A stretch of 64,000 nucleotides of DNA. Origin: an uncultured Phycisphaerales bacterium (GTDB lineage Bacteria; Planctomycetota; Phycisphaerae; Phycisphaerales; UBA1924). The notes beneath the pieces were generated by a model. That model had not been told where the DNA came from and searched no databases. It saw nothing but the letters and a program-made list of their open reading frames with translations. Each line of letters opens with the position of its first letter. Position 1 is the first letter of the stretch. This document shows, in pieces, positions 46,692-58,805 of the stretch. The position numbers were made by a program, and so were the translations under genes. Location of the stretch: the NCBI GenBank assembly GCA_937995595.1, contig CALKJW010000020.1, forward strand, positions 47,096 to 111,095. The letters run 5' to 3'.

Positions 46692-48296
46692 CTAGAATTG
46701 CAACCGGAACTCGCCGCACGTGATCAGGCGTTCGACCCGCGCGATGTCGGGCGCCGGCGGGCGGTCGGCGGTGAGACGCGGCACGACGGCGCGCACCGCG
46801 TCGTGCACGCGCTCGACCGCGGGGCCGCTGCGGAGCGGCCGGTGATGGTCGAGCGCCTCGGCCCCGCAGATGAGTTCGATGGCGACGACCGAGCCGGCCA
46901 GTTGCAGAGCACGGCGCGCCTTGGCCGCGCCGCGCGGTCCGAACGAGTTGTAGTCCTCCATCCCCGCGCTGGTGCTCAGGTTGGCCACGCTGGCCGGGGC
47001 GGCAAGGCCGATCAACTCGTTGCAGCACGCCGCGGCGGTGTACTGGGCGATCATCAGACCCGAGTGCAGGCCGGGGCCGGGCGAGAGGTAGGGGGGCAGT
47101 TTCGCCTCCGGGTCGAAGGCCGAGAGCATGTGGTAGACGCGGCGTTCGGCGATGCCCGCGACGTGGCAGATGCTGATGGCCAGCAGGTCCAGCGCGATGG
47201 CCAGCGGCATGCCGTGAAAGTTGCCCGCCGAGACGATCTGCGGCGCGCGGTCGGCCGTTGCGCCGGCAAAGACCAGCGGGTTGTCGGTCACCGCGCCCAG
47301 TTCGCGCTCGACCGCGCCGCGGACGTGCTCGAAGGCGTCCCACGCCGCGCCGAGCACCTGCGGCACGCAGCGGAGCGAGTAGGGGTCCTGCACGCGCGGG
47401 TCGTTGAGCGCGTGCGAGGGAATGATCTGGCTGTCTTCGAGCATGGAACGGACCGCCGCGGCGACGCGCTTCTGCCCCGGCTGGCAGCGCGCCTCGTGGA
47501 CGCGCGGGTCGAGAAACGCGTCGGTCGCGCGGCAGGCGTCGATGGACATCGCCGCGGCGGCGAGCGCCGCGGCGAACAGCCGCTGGAAGTCCTGCACGAG
47601 CAACACACCCTGCGCGGCCATGAGGTGCGTGCCGTTGATGAGCGCCAGGCCCTCCTTGGCCTCCAGCGCCAGCGGCGCCACGCCCGCGGCCGCCAGCGCT
47701 TCGGCACCGGAGACGGTGCGGCCGTTGACGTGCGCTTCGCCTTCGCCGATCAGCACCAGCGCGACGTGCGCAAGCGGCGCAAGGTCGCCCGATGCGCCGC
47801 ACGAGCCGACTCCCGGCACAACCGGCGTCACGTCCGCGTTGAGCAGCGCGACGATCTGCTCGACCACCTGCACCCGGACGCCCGAAAGCCCGCGCGACAG
47901 CGACGCGGCCAGCAGCAGCATCGTGCCGCGCACCACGTCCGGGGGCAGTGGGTCACCGACGCCCGCGGCGTGGCTGCGGACCAGGTTCCGCTGCAGGTCG
48001 CGCAGGTCGGCGTCGCTGATGCGCTGGCGCGAGAACGAGCCGAAGCCGGTGTTCACGCCGTAGTGCGGATCGCCGTCGCTCATCGCCGCGAGCAGCGAGC
48101 GCCGGCCGGCCTCGACCCTGCGCCGCGCCTCGGGCCCGAACTCGACCCGCGCCCCGCGTCGGCAGACCGACTCGACCTGTTCGAGCGAGAGCGGGCCGGA
48201 GTCCAGCACAACCACGGGCGCGGCACTTCCCTCGCCCGATGCGTGCGAAGATTGGTGGGGGGGGCGCGGAGAGTGGAGGGGTTGGGCAGGGAGCAT
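46692..48296 (-). CDS. hutH: Histidine ammonia-lyase
   Basis: Up to 534 residues from ATG 48296. The first about 28 residues are Pro/Ser-rich and no ribosome site is clear, so the true start may be an in-frame GTG near residue 28. The MIO prosthetic group forms from A168-S169-G170 in G-S-C-G-A-S-G-D-L-A-P-L-A-H; Y-G-V-N-T-G-F-G and the G-N-F-H-G-M-P segment complete the site. It deaminates histidine to urocanate for HutU, 131 nt downstream. First gene of the hutH-hutU-B12/MeaB run. Confidence 0.94.
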   Translation of the reverse strand: MLPAQPLHSPRPPHQSSHASGEGSAAPVVVLDSGPLSLEQVESVCRRGARVEFGPEARRRVEAGRRSLLAAMSDGDPHYGVNTGFGSFSRQRISDADLRDLQRNLVRSHAAGVGDPLPPDVVRGTMLLLAASLSRGLSGVRVQVVEQIVALLNADVTPVVPGVGSCGASGDLAPLAHVALVLIGEGEAHVNGRTVSGAEALAAAGVAPLALEAKEGLALINGTHLMAAQGVLLVQDFQRLFAAALAAAAMSIDACRATDAFLDPRVHEARCQPGQKRVAAAVRSMLEDSQIIPSHALNDPRVQDPYSLRCVPQVLGAAWDAFEHVRGAVERELGAVTDNPLVFAGATADRAPQIVSAGNFHGMPLAIALDLLAISICHVAGIAERRVYHMLSAFDPEAKLPPYLSPGPGLHSGLMIAQYTAAACCNELIGLAAPASVANLSTSAGMEDYNSFGPRGAAKARRALQLAGSVVAIELICGAEALDHHRPLRSGPAVERVHDAVRAVVPRLTADRPPAPDIARVERLITCGEFRLQF

Positions 48297-48437
48297 CGCC
48301 TACATGGTCGCGTGCCGGGGCGCCGAGGGCAAATGCGGCCCGAACACCGCCGCGAGCACGCACGAACCTGCAACCAACGGCGGGCGGATCGGTTGTCGCG
48401 ATCATCCTGATCGCGAATCCTTCCGAAATTGATACGC

Positions 48438-49946
48438 ATGCGTCGCCATCCGCACATGACCGCCGTGCTGCTGCTGCTCGTCGCGTGGGCCGCGCTCCTG
48501 CCCGCGTGCGTGTCGTACCAAGCAGGCGACTTTGACCGCGGGTCGCTGGAACAGGTCGAGCCGATCCCGCCCGAGGCATGGCCGGCCCGCAAGACGGACG
48601 ACTTGGAGCGCATCGCCCGCGACACGCCGTCGCGCATCTACCGCTACGTGCTGGACGGCAGCAAGGCCGAGGACGAACTGGAGCCGCAGTTCCGCGAGGC
48701 GCTCCGCCGCGCCGACGCGCGCATCCCGTACTCCAAGGCGTTCGGGCAGGGCATCATCCGGGTCGTTCGCGGCGGGCCGGGACCGGCGCGGGCGCTCCGT
48801 GCCGAGGACGCGCCGACGGCCGCCGGCACGCACGACGCGAACCAGCCCGCCACGCCGCCGACGCACGCCGACGACCCGGCCCGACCGGGATCTACGGACT
48901 TTCTGCTGCGCGACTTCTTCAGTTCCGTCCGCTTCGTGTCCTACTCCCCGCGCGACGACACGCCGGGCGACCGACGCTACGAGCGGTTCCTGAAGATGAC
49001 CTCGGCCGTGCAGAACAAGTACTTCGCCGAGCGCAAGGCCGGGATCAAGGTCAACGACCCCGAAGTGCTGATGATGCTCGCCGAGGGCACGCGCATCCGG
49101 CTGATCGAGCCGGCCCGCGGCGTGGCCTGCCGGGGCGTTGTCGTGCACATCGCCGGGCTGGGGTCGATCCAGTATGAGGAGCCGGTGCTGAACGAGCTGC
49201 TCGCGCGGGGTTGGGCTGTGCTGCGGATCGCCACGCCGCGCGTGTGGTGGTACGAGGACAGCGAGTTCCGCATGGACGCCCCCGGCGACGTCGAAACGAC
49301 GGCCAAGCGCATCGCCGCGGCGTTTGACGACCTGCTGGCCGAATCGGCCTACGCGGCAGAGGCCGCGCTCGACTGGCTCGCGGCCGAACGCCCCGACCTT
49401 CCGCAGCGCCCGCTGGCCCTGCTCGGTTGCAGCGCCGGCGGTCTGGTCGCGCCGGCGGTGGTCGCCCGGATGCCCGACCGGTTCGACGCGGCGGTGCTGG
49501 TCGGGACCGGCTCAAACCTGCTCCGCATCAGCCAGACCAGCGACCTGACCGACGGCGGCGTGAAACTGCGATGGGGCGCGGACCTTCCCGTCGGGACGCT
49601 GCGGGCACGGCTCTTTGACCGCTACCTTGCGCACTCGGTGCTCGACCCGTACCACACGGCCCGCTTCCTGCGTGACAAGCCGGTGCTGTTCGTGCACGCC
49701 GAGTACGACTCGACCGTGCCCGCCGAATCGTGCCACGAGTTGTACCTGCGGCTGGGCCGGCCCGACCGGATGACGTGGTACGTCGGGCACCGGCTGCTGT
49801 TCTTCACCCTCGGCAACCAGGCGGGGCGCATCGCCGACTGGCTGGACCGGCACGCGACGCCCGCCGCGAACCACGCCTCGGAGCCGGTTCCGACCTCAGC
49901 CTCCCAACCCGACCAAGGGATGGCCGTTGGCGCGAAGGACTCCTGA
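48438..49946 (+). CDS. Alpha/beta-hydrolase lipoprotein
   Basis: Encodes 502 residues from ATG 48438. The signal peptide ends in L-L-P-A-C (C24), a lipobox. Residues about 230-480 form an alpha/beta hydrolase: oxyanion region V-V-V-H-I-A-G-L-G-S, nucleophile elbow L-G-C-S-A-G-G, acid in H-A-E-Y-D-S-T-V-P and His in Y-V-G-H-R-L. Residues 25-220 are Asp/Arg-rich with no domain known. Probably a periplasmic or outer-membrane-attached esterase or peptidase; substrate unknown. Confidence 0.8.
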   Translation: MRRHPHMTAVLLLLVAWAALLPACVSYQAGDFDRGSLEQVEPIPPEAWPARKTDDLERIARDTPSRIYRYVLDGSKAEDELEPQFREALRRADARIPYSKAFGQGIIRVVRGGPGPARALRAEDAPTAAGTHDANQPATPPTHADDPARPGSTDFLLRDFFSSVRFVSYSPRDDTPGDRRYERFLKMTSAVQNKYFAERKAGIKVNDPEVLMMLAEGTRIRLIEPARGVACRGVVVHIAGLGSIQYEEPVLNELLARGWAVLRIATPRVWWYEDSEFRMDAPGDVETTAKRIAAAFDDLLAESAYAAEAALDWLAAERPDLPQRPLALLGCSAGGLVAPAVVARMPDRFDAAVLVGTGSNLLRISQTSDLTDGGVKLRWGADLPVGTLRARLFDRYLAHSVLDPYHTARFLRDKPVLFVHAEYDSTVPAESCHELYLRLGRPDRMTWYVGHRLLFFTLGNQAGRIADWLDRHATPAANHASEPVPTSASQPDQGMAVGAKDS

Positions 49947-50060
49947 GACCCCCTTCAACCGGTTGACTCACGGAACTGTCGGGCTTTGCGGTATGCTGTC
50001 CGCTGCGCCGGGAGCGTGCGTGCCGCGACGGACAGGCCGAGGCAACCGAGTTGAGAGTGC

Positions 50061-51410
50061 ATGTTCGCACTGCCGGACAACCCGAGCAACTTCCAACTCT
50101 CGATCCACTTCTTTCTCCAGTTGGCGGTGATCCTGCTTTCGTGCCGGGTCGTCGGATGTCTGGCGCGACGCATCGGTCAGCCGCAGGTCGTGGGCGAGAT
50201 GATCTGCGGCGTGCTGCTCGGGCCGTCGCTGCTCGGGGCCGTGGCGCCGGACCTCAGCCGGGCGTTGTTCCCGCCGCACAGCACGTCGATGACCATCATC
50301 TACATCGGCGCCCAACTCGGCCTGGTGCTGTACATGTTCTGCGTCGGTCTTGAGTTCCGCGGGGACCTGCTGCGGCAGAAGGCACGCAGCGCGGTCTTCG
50401 TGTCGGTTTCCGGGATGGTCGTGCCGTTCGCGCTGGGCGCGGCGATCGCGGTCTGGCTTGCCGACGACACGAGGCTGTTCGCCGAACAAATGACGACGAC
50501 GCAGGGCGTGCTCTTCATGGGCGCGGCGATGTCCATCACGGCGTTCCCGATGCTGGCGCGGATCATCTACGAGGGGGGCCTGAGCAACACGCACCTCGGC
50601 ACCCTCGCGCTGGCCGCGGGATCGTGCGACGACGCGTGCGCGTGGTGCGCTCTGGCGATCGTGGTGGCGTGGTTCAGCGGAGATCCGAATCTGGCGCTGC
50701 TGGCCGTCGGCGGGGGCGTGGCGTACGCGCTGACCGTGCTGCTCGGGCTGCGCCCGTTGCTGGCCCGGCTCGGCGCCGCCGCGGAGAAGACGCGTTCGAT
50801 CTCCCCGACGTCGATGTCGATCGTGATGATCCTCCTGATGGCGTGCGCGTGGATCACCGACGGCGTCGGCATCTACGCGGTGTTCGGCGCGTTCGTCCTC
50901 GGCGCGGCGATGCCGCGCGGCTTCTTCAACAAGGAACTCCGGCGCCTCATCGAGCCGGTGACAACCACGCTGCTTCTGCCCATGTTCTTCGTGTACTCCG
51001 GCCTCAACACCAAGATGGGCCTGGTGGATTCGCCGTTCCTCTGGGGAGTGACCGCCGTCGTGCTGCTCGCGGCGTGCCTGGGCAAGGGCGTGGCGTGCTG
51101 GGCCGCGGCCCGAATCAGCGGCGAGCCGAACCGTGACGCGGTCGCCATCGGCTCTCTCATGAACGCGCGCGGCCTGATGGAGTTGATCCTGCTGAACATC
51201 GGCCTTGAGCGCGGGATCATCACGCCGGGGCTGTTCAGCATCATGGTGTTCATGGCGATCGTGACCACGCTGTCGGCCACCCCGATGTTCGAACTCGTGC
51301 TCGGCCGCAATGGCAGCCCGAAGCGGCTGGCCTACATTGCGGCGAACGAGGCTCGGACCGCGGCGGGACGCGCCGGGCTTGCGACGCCGCCGACGGCCGG
51401 CGCGACCTGA
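50061..51410 (+). CDS. CPA2-family cation/proton antiporter
   Basis: Encodes 449 residues with about 12 membrane helices and no cytosolic TrkA domain. Family features are Q-P-Q-V-V-G-E-M-I-C-G-V-L-L-G-P-S in the second helix, a discontinuous-helix region A-M-S-I-T-A-F-P-M-L-A-R, an Asp pair (C-D-D-A) in the expected ion-binding helix and S-L-M-N-A-R-G-L-M-E-L. It should exchange K+ or Na+ for protons. Single gene between the hydrolase and a GNAT remnant. Confidence 0.88.
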   Translation: MFALPDNPSNFQLSIHFFLQLAVILLSCRVVGCLARRIGQPQVVGEMICGVLLGPSLLGAVAPDLSRALFPPHSTSMTIIYIGAQLGLVLYMFCVGLEFRGDLLRQKARSAVFVSVSGMVVPFALGAAIAVWLADDTRLFAEQMTTTQGVLFMGAAMSITAFPMLARIIYEGGLSNTHLGTLALAAGSCDDACAWCALAIVVAWFSGDPNLALLAVGGGVAYALTVLLGLRPLLARLGAAAEKTRSISPTSMSIVMILLMACAWITDGVGIYAVFGAFVLGAAMPRGFFNKELRRLIEPVTTTLLLPMFFVYSGLNTKMGLVDSPFLWGVTAVVLLAACLGKGVACWAAARISGEPNRDAVAIGSLMNARGLMELILLNIGLERGIITPGLFSIMVFMAIVTTLSATPMFELVLGRNGSPKRLAYIAANEARTAAGRAGLATPPTAGAT

Positions 51411-51492
51411 CGAGCGTCTGCCCCCCGCCCCGGATCCGAGGTCCTATAAGGGCAGTTATGTTAAACTCGATGCTCTGCCGAGCCCGGCCCGC

Positions 51493-51663
51493 TCACAGGG
51501 TCAGTTCCATCCAGCGCGTGCCCGGCGTCGGGTCGCGGTTGTACACGGGGATGTCACGGAACCCGAGGCTCTGGTACAGACCCGCCGCCGCGGTCATCGT
51601 CGCGCCGGTGTCGAGCCGCACGGCGCGGTAGTTCAAGGCCCGCGCGGCATCGATGACCGCCAT
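51493..51663 (-). pseudogene. 3' fragment of a GNAT acetyltransferase gene
   Basis: 56 codons reading V-I-D-A-A-R-A-L-N-Y-R-A-V-R-L-D-T, then A-A-G-L-Y-Q-S-L-G-F-R-D-I-P-V-Y-N, the last third of a GNAT fold. The acetyl-CoA loop and earlier strands are missing: 37 nt upstream is the proS stop. The stretch may still be translated from the ATG at 51663 (GAGG before it), but it cannot be a complete enzyme. Confidence 0.7.
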
Positions 51664-51700
51664 CGCGCGTCCTCGACGGAGCCGCGTGGACTCCCGGCCG

Positions 51701-53539
<1,839 letters not shown>

Positions 53540-53688
53540 GGGGCGTGAGTGTAGGTGTGGGCGGCTTGCGGGGAACCTCTCGCGCCACGCTCGACGCGGC
53601 GGATCACGGTTCATGGCCGGGACGGCCGTGCCACGCCAACAATCGCCCCTGCCGCGGCGGCACAGTCGCAGGCAAGGATGCCCGCCCT

Positions 53689-55353
53689 GTGACGCCCCCG
53701 CTCGACACCGCCCGCGAACGACCGAACCCCGACGCGACCGACCCCTTGGCCGGCCCCGCGCTGTCGGGCTCGGGCCTTGCCGCGCCGGACGTCGGTTCCC
53801 CTCGCAGGCCGATCGTGCGCGCGGTCATCGGGCTCAACGCGGACGGCTCGCTGCGCAGCGGCAAACTCGCTGGGCTGACCATGAACCGCGCGATCTGGGT
53901 CCTGTCGTGGCCGATCCTCGCGGAGAGTTCGCTGCAGTCGTTCGTCGGCCTGACGGACACGTTCCTGAGCGCGCAGCTCTCGGAGGCCGCGACCGACGCG
54001 ATCGGCGGCGCGTCGTACATCCTGTGGTTCGTGGGGCTGGTGGCGATGGCGGTGAGCGTGGGCACGACCGCGCTTGTGAGCCGCGCCGTCGGCGGGTCGC
54101 GCCTGGCGGTGGCGCACGCCGCGACCGGGCAGACGATGCTGCTGGCGCTCTGGACGGGCATCGCGACCGCGGCGCTGATCGCGCTGGCGGCGGGCCCGAT
54201 GTCGCAGGTGATGAACCTGACCGGCGAAGCGGCGCAGGCGTTCCGCACCTACCTGCGGATCTGCGCGATCGGCGTCCCGCCGCTGTCGATCCTCGCCGCG
54301 GGCATCGCGTGCGCGCGGGGCGCGGGCGACTCGGTGCGGCCGCTGGTGGCGATGGCGGTCGTGAACGTGGTGAACGTGTTCGCCTCCTGGGCGCTGTCGG
54401 GGGTGGACCTGGTGCGGACGCGGATCGTCGGCGGACAGGCCGTGTCGGAACTGGTCTACGCCAACCCGTTCGGGGCGAACCTCGGCATCGCGGGGATCGC
54501 GTGGGGCACGGTGATCGGCGAGTTTGTCGGCGCGGCGATCGTGCTGGGCCTGCTCGTGCGCGGTTCGTCGGTGGTGAAACTCAAGCGCCACCGCCTGCGG
54601 CCGCACTGGCACACGATGCGCCGACTCGTCGCCGTCGGGTTTCCCAACTTCCTCGAGACGCTCGGCATGTGGGCGGGCAACTTCCTGATCATCCTGATGG
54701 TCGGATGGCTGACGGTCACCGCCGGCGCGGGCCTCGCGGCCGACGGCACCGCCGCGGCGGGCGGGCTGATGGGCGCGCACATCGTCGCCATCCGCATCGA
54801 GGCGTTCAGTTTCATGCCGGGCTTTGCGATGGGCGCGGCCGCGGCGACGCTCGCGGGGCAGTACATCGGCGCGGGAAGCCCCACCAGCGCGCGGCGAGCG
54901 GTCAAGCGCTGCGTGATCGTGACGGTGTGCGTGATGGGCGCGGCGGGGTTCCTGTTTCTGTTCGCGCCGCGCGAGGTGTCGGCGCTGATCACCGGCCAGC
55001 CGACGCACCTGGAAGTCGTGCCGCGGCTGATCTTCATCTCCGGTCTGGTGCAGGTGCCGTTCGGCATCAGCATCGTGCTGCGCTCCGCGCTGCGCGGCGC
55101 GGGCGACGCGAAGGTGGTGATGTGGATCACGTGGATCACGACCTACGCGATCCGTCTGCCGCTGGCGTACGCGTGCTCGGGCGTGGACATCCCGGTGCCG
55201 CGGTGGCTGGGGGGCGGGGTCATCGAGAACCCGTTCCACGACTCGCCGAGCCTGTGGATGCTGTGGGTGGGGCTGTGCTCGGAGATCGTCTTCCGGGCGG
55301 TGCTGTTCGGGTGGCGCTACCTGCAGGGCGGGTGGCTGCGCAAGCGGGTGTGA
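53689..55353 (+). CDS. MATE-family efflux transporter
   Basis: Encodes 554 residues from GTG 53689, chosen with weak AAGGA support; upstream in-frame starts exist to 53545. A polar Pro/Arg-rich N-terminus of about 65 residues precedes 12 membrane helices in two MATE halves: W-P-I-L-A-E-S-S-L-Q-S-F-V-G-L-T-D near the first helix and I-R-I-E-A-F-S-F-M-P-G-F-A-M-G-A-A-A-A-T in the second half. It probably exports cationic compounds against Na+ or H+. An insertion with G-L-A-A-D-G-T-A-A-A-G-G lies between helices 7 and 8. Confidence 0.88.
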   Translation: MTPPLDTARERPNPDATDPLAGPALSGSGLAAPDVGSPRRPIVRAVIGLNADGSLRSGKLAGLTMNRAIWVLSWPILAESSLQSFVGLTDTFLSAQLSEAATDAIGGASYILWFVGLVAMAVSVGTTALVSRAVGGSRLAVAHAATGQTMLLALWTGIATAALIALAAGPMSQVMNLTGEAAQAFRTYLRICAIGVPPLSILAAGIACARGAGDSVRPLVAMAVVNVVNVFASWALSGVDLVRTRIVGGQAVSELVYANPFGANLGIAGIAWGTVIGEFVGAAIVLGLLVRGSSVVKLKRHRLRPHWHTMRRLVAVGFPNFLETLGMWAGNFLIILMVGWLTVTAGAGLAADGTAAAGGLMGAHIVAIRIEAFSFMPGFAMGAAAATLAGQYIGAGSPTSARRAVKRCVIVTVCVMGAAGFLFLFAPREVSALITGQPTHLEVVPRLIFISGLVQVPFGISIVLRSALRGAGDAKVVMWITWITTYAIRLPLAYACSGVDIPVPRWLGGGVIENPFHDSPSLWMLWVGLCSEIVFRAVLFGWRYLQGGWLRKRV

Positions 55354-55513
55354 GGTGTTCGGGTTATCGGGCGCTGGGACGTTCGATCAGGTCGTTCACC
55401 ACAACCGAACCTGCGGCCGGCGCTGATCCTCCGTCGCCGATCGGCCGAGAACACAGATTGGTCTGCACAGCGTTCCGGCTCGTACTCACGGCAAACCTCG
55501 GGGCACGACGACC

Positions 55514-56422
55514 ATGCCCGTCGCCGGCACCAACCAGACTTCGTGCCTGCCCCGCGCCGTGCGCGCGGCCTGTATCGCTCCGGCGGTCGCCGCGTTGAGC
55601 CCGCCGTGTGCTGGGCAGGAACCCGGCGACGACGGACCGAGCATCGCCGCGCACGAGCAGCAGGTTGCGCTGTCCTTCGGCGTCGACGCGGTGACGGCGT
55701 ACCAGTTCCGCGGATTCGTGTACGAAGATTCCGGGCCGATCGTGCAGCCGTGGCTCGATCTCGAACTGCTCGCGGCGCGGTTCGGCGACGCCGCGGTGCG
55801 GCTGCTCTTCGGCACGTGGCACTCGTTTCACGGTCGGGCTACGGACGCCCAGACCGATGACTCGTTCCGCGAGCACTGGTTCGAGGCCGACATCAACGCG
55901 GGCGTGGCCGTGGACATCGACCGGTGGACGCTGGCCACCAGGTACAACCGGTACACCAGTCCCTCCGACGCGTGGCCGACCATGCAGGAGATCACGCTCG
56001 AACTGTCGTACGCCGACGACTGGCTGCCGGAAGGCTGGTCGCTGAACCCGCACGTGCTGCTCGCGTTCGAGATCGGCCCGGCCGCGAACGACGGCCTGCG
56101 GAACGGGGCCTTCGTCGAGTTCGGCGTCGAGCCCGCCTTCGAGATCGACGACGGGCCGGCGCGAGGGGTCGAGATCCGCTTCCCGCTCGCGATCGGGCTG
56201 AGCCTGAGCAACTACTACGAAACCGAGGAGGGCGCGAACGACGCGTTCGGCTATCTGAGCCTGGGCGCGACGGCGTCGATCCCGCTGGGCAGCACCGGCG
56301 CTGCGAACTGGAGCCTCGATCTGGGCGTGCAGGCGCTGCTGCTCGGCGGCGCGGCCGCGTCGTTCAACGAGGGCGATCGGTCGGTCCTCATCGCCCGGGT
56401 CGGAGTCTCTGTCGAGTTCTGA
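55514..56422 (+). CDS. Predicted outer-membrane beta-barrel protein
   Basis: Encodes 302 residues. The N-terminus looks like a signal peptide with cleavage near P-P-C-A-G-Q. The mature part has alternating amphipathic strands (L-S-F-G-V-D-A-V-T-A-Y-Q-F-R-G-F, H-W-F-E-A-D-I-N-A-G-V-A-V, S-L-D-L-G-V-Q-A-L-L-L-G) and ends V-G-V-S-V-E-F with a terminal Phe, the assembly signal of outer-membrane barrels. The start S-F-G-V-D-x-V-T-x-Y-x-F-R-G resembles TorF-like putative porins. The 160 nt upstream show no clear promoter. Confidence 0.65.
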   Translation: MPVAGTNQTSCLPRAVRAACIAPAVAALSPPCAGQEPGDDGPSIAAHEQQVALSFGVDAVTAYQFRGFVYEDSGPIVQPWLDLELLAARFGDAAVRLLFGTWHSFHGRATDAQTDDSFREHWFEADINAGVAVDIDRWTLATRYNRYTSPSDAWPTMQEITLELSYADDWLPEGWSLNPHVLLAFEIGPAANDGLRNGAFVEFGVEPAFEIDDGPARGVEIRFPLAIGLSLSNYYETEEGANDAFGYLSLGATASIPLGSTGAANWSLDLGVQALLLGGAAASFNEGDRSVLIARVGVSVEF

Positions 56423-56461
56423 ATCTGAGTCCCATTCCCGCCTCGACTCGTCCGTGCAGCG

Positions 56462-58729
56462 ATGAACCATCAACCACCCAACTCCGATTCGACTCCGGTG
56501 TGCGATCGGCCGCAGACCGACTCGCTCGGTACGACCTCCAGTCGAACCAGTTGGATCTGCTGGAAGTGCATGGTCGTGCTGGCCGCCGCCGCACTGACAG
56601 GCGCGTATGTGCTGTGGACGATCGCGACCGGCGAGACAGCCCGCGAGCGATGGGGCACGGTCGCGAGTGATCACGCCGACCTCGTCGCCGCGTGGCTGGC
56701 CGCGATCGGATGCATGACGGTGATCCTGTCCGCGGCCCACCGCGGGCGGTCGGGCCGGCGCACCGCCCTGGTGGTGGTCGGGCTGGTGTGCGTGGTGATG
56801 TCGTCGGGGTCGGCGTGGGTCGATCGTCGCGGCAAGAACGCCACGGAGTCGATGCGCAACGCGCTGGTGGGCATCGCGCCGACGTACGCGGTGAGTCTCG
56901 AGGCACGCCGGCACTGGCAACTCCCCAGCGACGCGCCCCCTGACGACCCCTTGTACCTCGACCTGATCGAAGCCCAGAAGCGCTGGCTCCGCGTCAACCC
57001 GGCCGTGGCGGACATCTACACCTTCCGCAAGGACGCGGACGGACGCTGGCGGCTGATCGTGGACTCGGAGACCGACTACGACCGGAACGGGGTCTACGAG
57101 GGCGAGCGCGAGCAGCGGACGGCCATCGGCGAGATCTACGAGCACACCACCGAGGAACTCGACCGCGCGCTGGCCGGCGAGCACGTGTTCTTGGACGTCC
57201 CGGAATCGGACCGGTGGGGCAGTTGGGTGTCGGCCTTTGTTCCGATGCGGAACCCGCAGGGGGAGATCGAAGCCGTCCTGGGCGTGGACTTCCCCGCCGA
57301 TTCGTGGAACAGCACAATCGCCGAGGCGCGACTGGGCACGATCACGTACCTCGCGGTGATCGTCGTCACGATCACCGCGGGCGGCCTGCTGCAGATCGCC
57401 TCGTTGCGCCGGATCGACGAGAGTGCACGCGTGGGGAAACTGCTCCGCGCCCAGACCGAAGCGCTCGACCGGCAGAACGCCCTGCTCGAACGGCGCGGCA
57501 GGGAACTGGCCGCCGCCACCGCCGCGGCCGAGTCCGCCAACCGCGCCAAGAGCGAGTTTCTCGCGAACATGAGCCACGAGATCCGTACGCCGATGACGTC
57601 GATCCTCGGCTACGCCGATCTGCTGCGGTCCCACGATCTGAGCGCGGCCGAGATCGCCGAGCACGTGGAGATCATCCGGATCAACGGCGAGCACCTGCTT
57701 TCCATCATCAACGACATCCTTGACCTGTCGAAGATCGAGGCCGGGATGATGTCCGTCGAGCGCCGCGAATGCCGGATCGTCGCCCTGCTCGGCGAGGCCG
57801 CAACGACCGTGCGGCTGCGCGCCGAGCAGAAGGGACTCGACCTTCGGGTCGTGCTCGCGGACCCGATCCCGGAGCGCATCTTCTCCGACGATCTCCGCGT
57901 GCGCCAGATCCTCATCAACCTGCTCGGCAACGCGCTGAAGTTCACCGATCGCGGGTCCATCGAGATGGTCGCGCGGTACAGCGGCCCCGCTTCACCCGAG
58001 CCGCGACTGACGATCGAAGTCCGCGACACCGGCATCGGCATCCGCCCCGAGCACATGGAGCGCCTCTTCCAGCCGTTCGCACAGGCCGACGGTTCGACCA
58101 CGCGGAAGTACGGCGGGACCGGTCTGGGACTTGTCATCTCGCGGCGGCTGGCGCGGGCGCTGGGCGGCGACATCACCGTCCGCAGCGAGTTCGGGCGCGG
58201 CAGCACGTTCACCGTCACGCTCGCGACCGGCGATCTCGACGGCGTGCCGCTGATCGAGACGATACCGGCATCGTCGATCATCAGCAGTGAGACCCCGGCG
58301 CCGGCACCCGCCGCGGTGCGACTCCGCGGCCGAATCCTGCTCGCCGACGACGGCCCGGACAACCGGCGCCTGCACGCCGCGATCCTCGAACGCCGCGGGG
58401 CGACGGTCGTCGCGGTCGGGGACGGACAGGCCGCCGTGGACGCCGCGCTCCACGCCGCCGCGTCGGGCGAGCCGTTCGACCTGATCCTCATGGACATGCA
58501 GATGCCCGTTCTCGACGGCTACCAGGCCACCCAGGCCCTGCGCGAGCGGGGCGTGCGCACGCCGATCATCGCGTTCACGGCGCACGCGCTGCAGGACGAC
58601 CGTCGGCGGTGTCTGGTGTCGGGCTGCGACGACTACGCGACCAAGCCCATCGACCGCCAAGCGCTCATCCGACTTTGCGCGCGCTGGTTGGAGCACGGTC
58701 AACAACACGCGACCGCCAAGGCGGCCTGA
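56462..58729 (+). CDS. Hybrid sensor histidine kinase with receiver domain
   Basis: Encodes 755 residues. Three N-terminal membrane helices (about 35-120) are followed by an extracytoplasmic PDC/dCache-like sensor (about 130-285, with [13 protein letters not shown]), a fourth helix (about 290-315) and a coiled linker. Then HisKA with [10 protein letters not shown] (H372), HATPase with [15 protein letters not shown] and G-G-T-G-L-G-L, and a C-terminal receiver with phosphoacceptor D678 in L-M-D-M-Q-M-P. All phosphotransfer residues are intact. No cognate regulator is adjacent, so its output is unknown. Confidence 0.93.
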   Translation: MNHQPPNSDSTPVCDRPQTDSLGTTSSRTSWICWKCMVVLAAAALTGAYVLWTIATGETARERWGTVASDHADLVAAWLAAIGCMTVILSAAHRGRSGRRTALVVVGLVCVVMSSGSAWVDRRGKNATESMRNALVGIAPTYAVSLEARRHWQLPSDAPPDDPLYLDLIEAQKRWLRVNPAVADIYTFRKDADGRWRLIVDSETDYDRNGVYEGEREQRTAIGEIYEHTTEELDRALAGEHVFLDVPESDRWGSWVSAFVPMRNPQGEIEAVLGVDFPADSWNSTIAEARLGTITYLAVIVVTITAGGLLQIASLRRIDESARVGKLLRAQTEALDRQNALLERRGRELAAATAAAESANRAKSEFLANMSHEIRTPMTSILGYADLLRSHDLSAAEIAEHVEIIRINGEHLLSIINDILDLSKIEAGMMSVERRECRIVALLGEAATTVRLRAEQKGLDLRVVLADPIPERIFSDDLRVRQILINLLGNALKFTDRGSIEMVARYSGPASPEPRLTIEVRDTGIGIRPEHMERLFQPFAQADGSTTRKYGGTGLGLVISRRLARALGGDITVRSEFGRGSTFTVTLATGDLDGVPLIETIPASSIISSETPAPAPAAVRLRGRILLADDGPDNRRLHAAILERRGATVVAVGDGQAAVDAALHAAASGEPFDLILMDMQMPVLDGYQATQALRERGVRTPIIAFTAHALQDDRRRCLVSGCDDYATKPIDRQALIRLCARWLEHGQQHATAKAA

Positions 58730-58745
58730 ACAACGCCGCATCCGG

Positions 58746-58751
58746 TACACT
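58746..58751 (+). promoter_or_regulatory. -10 box TACACT of the gamma-glutamyltransferase gene
   Basis: TACACT located 54 nt before ATG 58806, again in the form GGTACACT seen before other genes here. Confidence 0.5.
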
Positions 58752-58805
58752 CCGGTTGCGCGCTCCGCGGCTTGTTCGCGGCGGCGTCGCGACGCGAGCC
58801 CGCCC

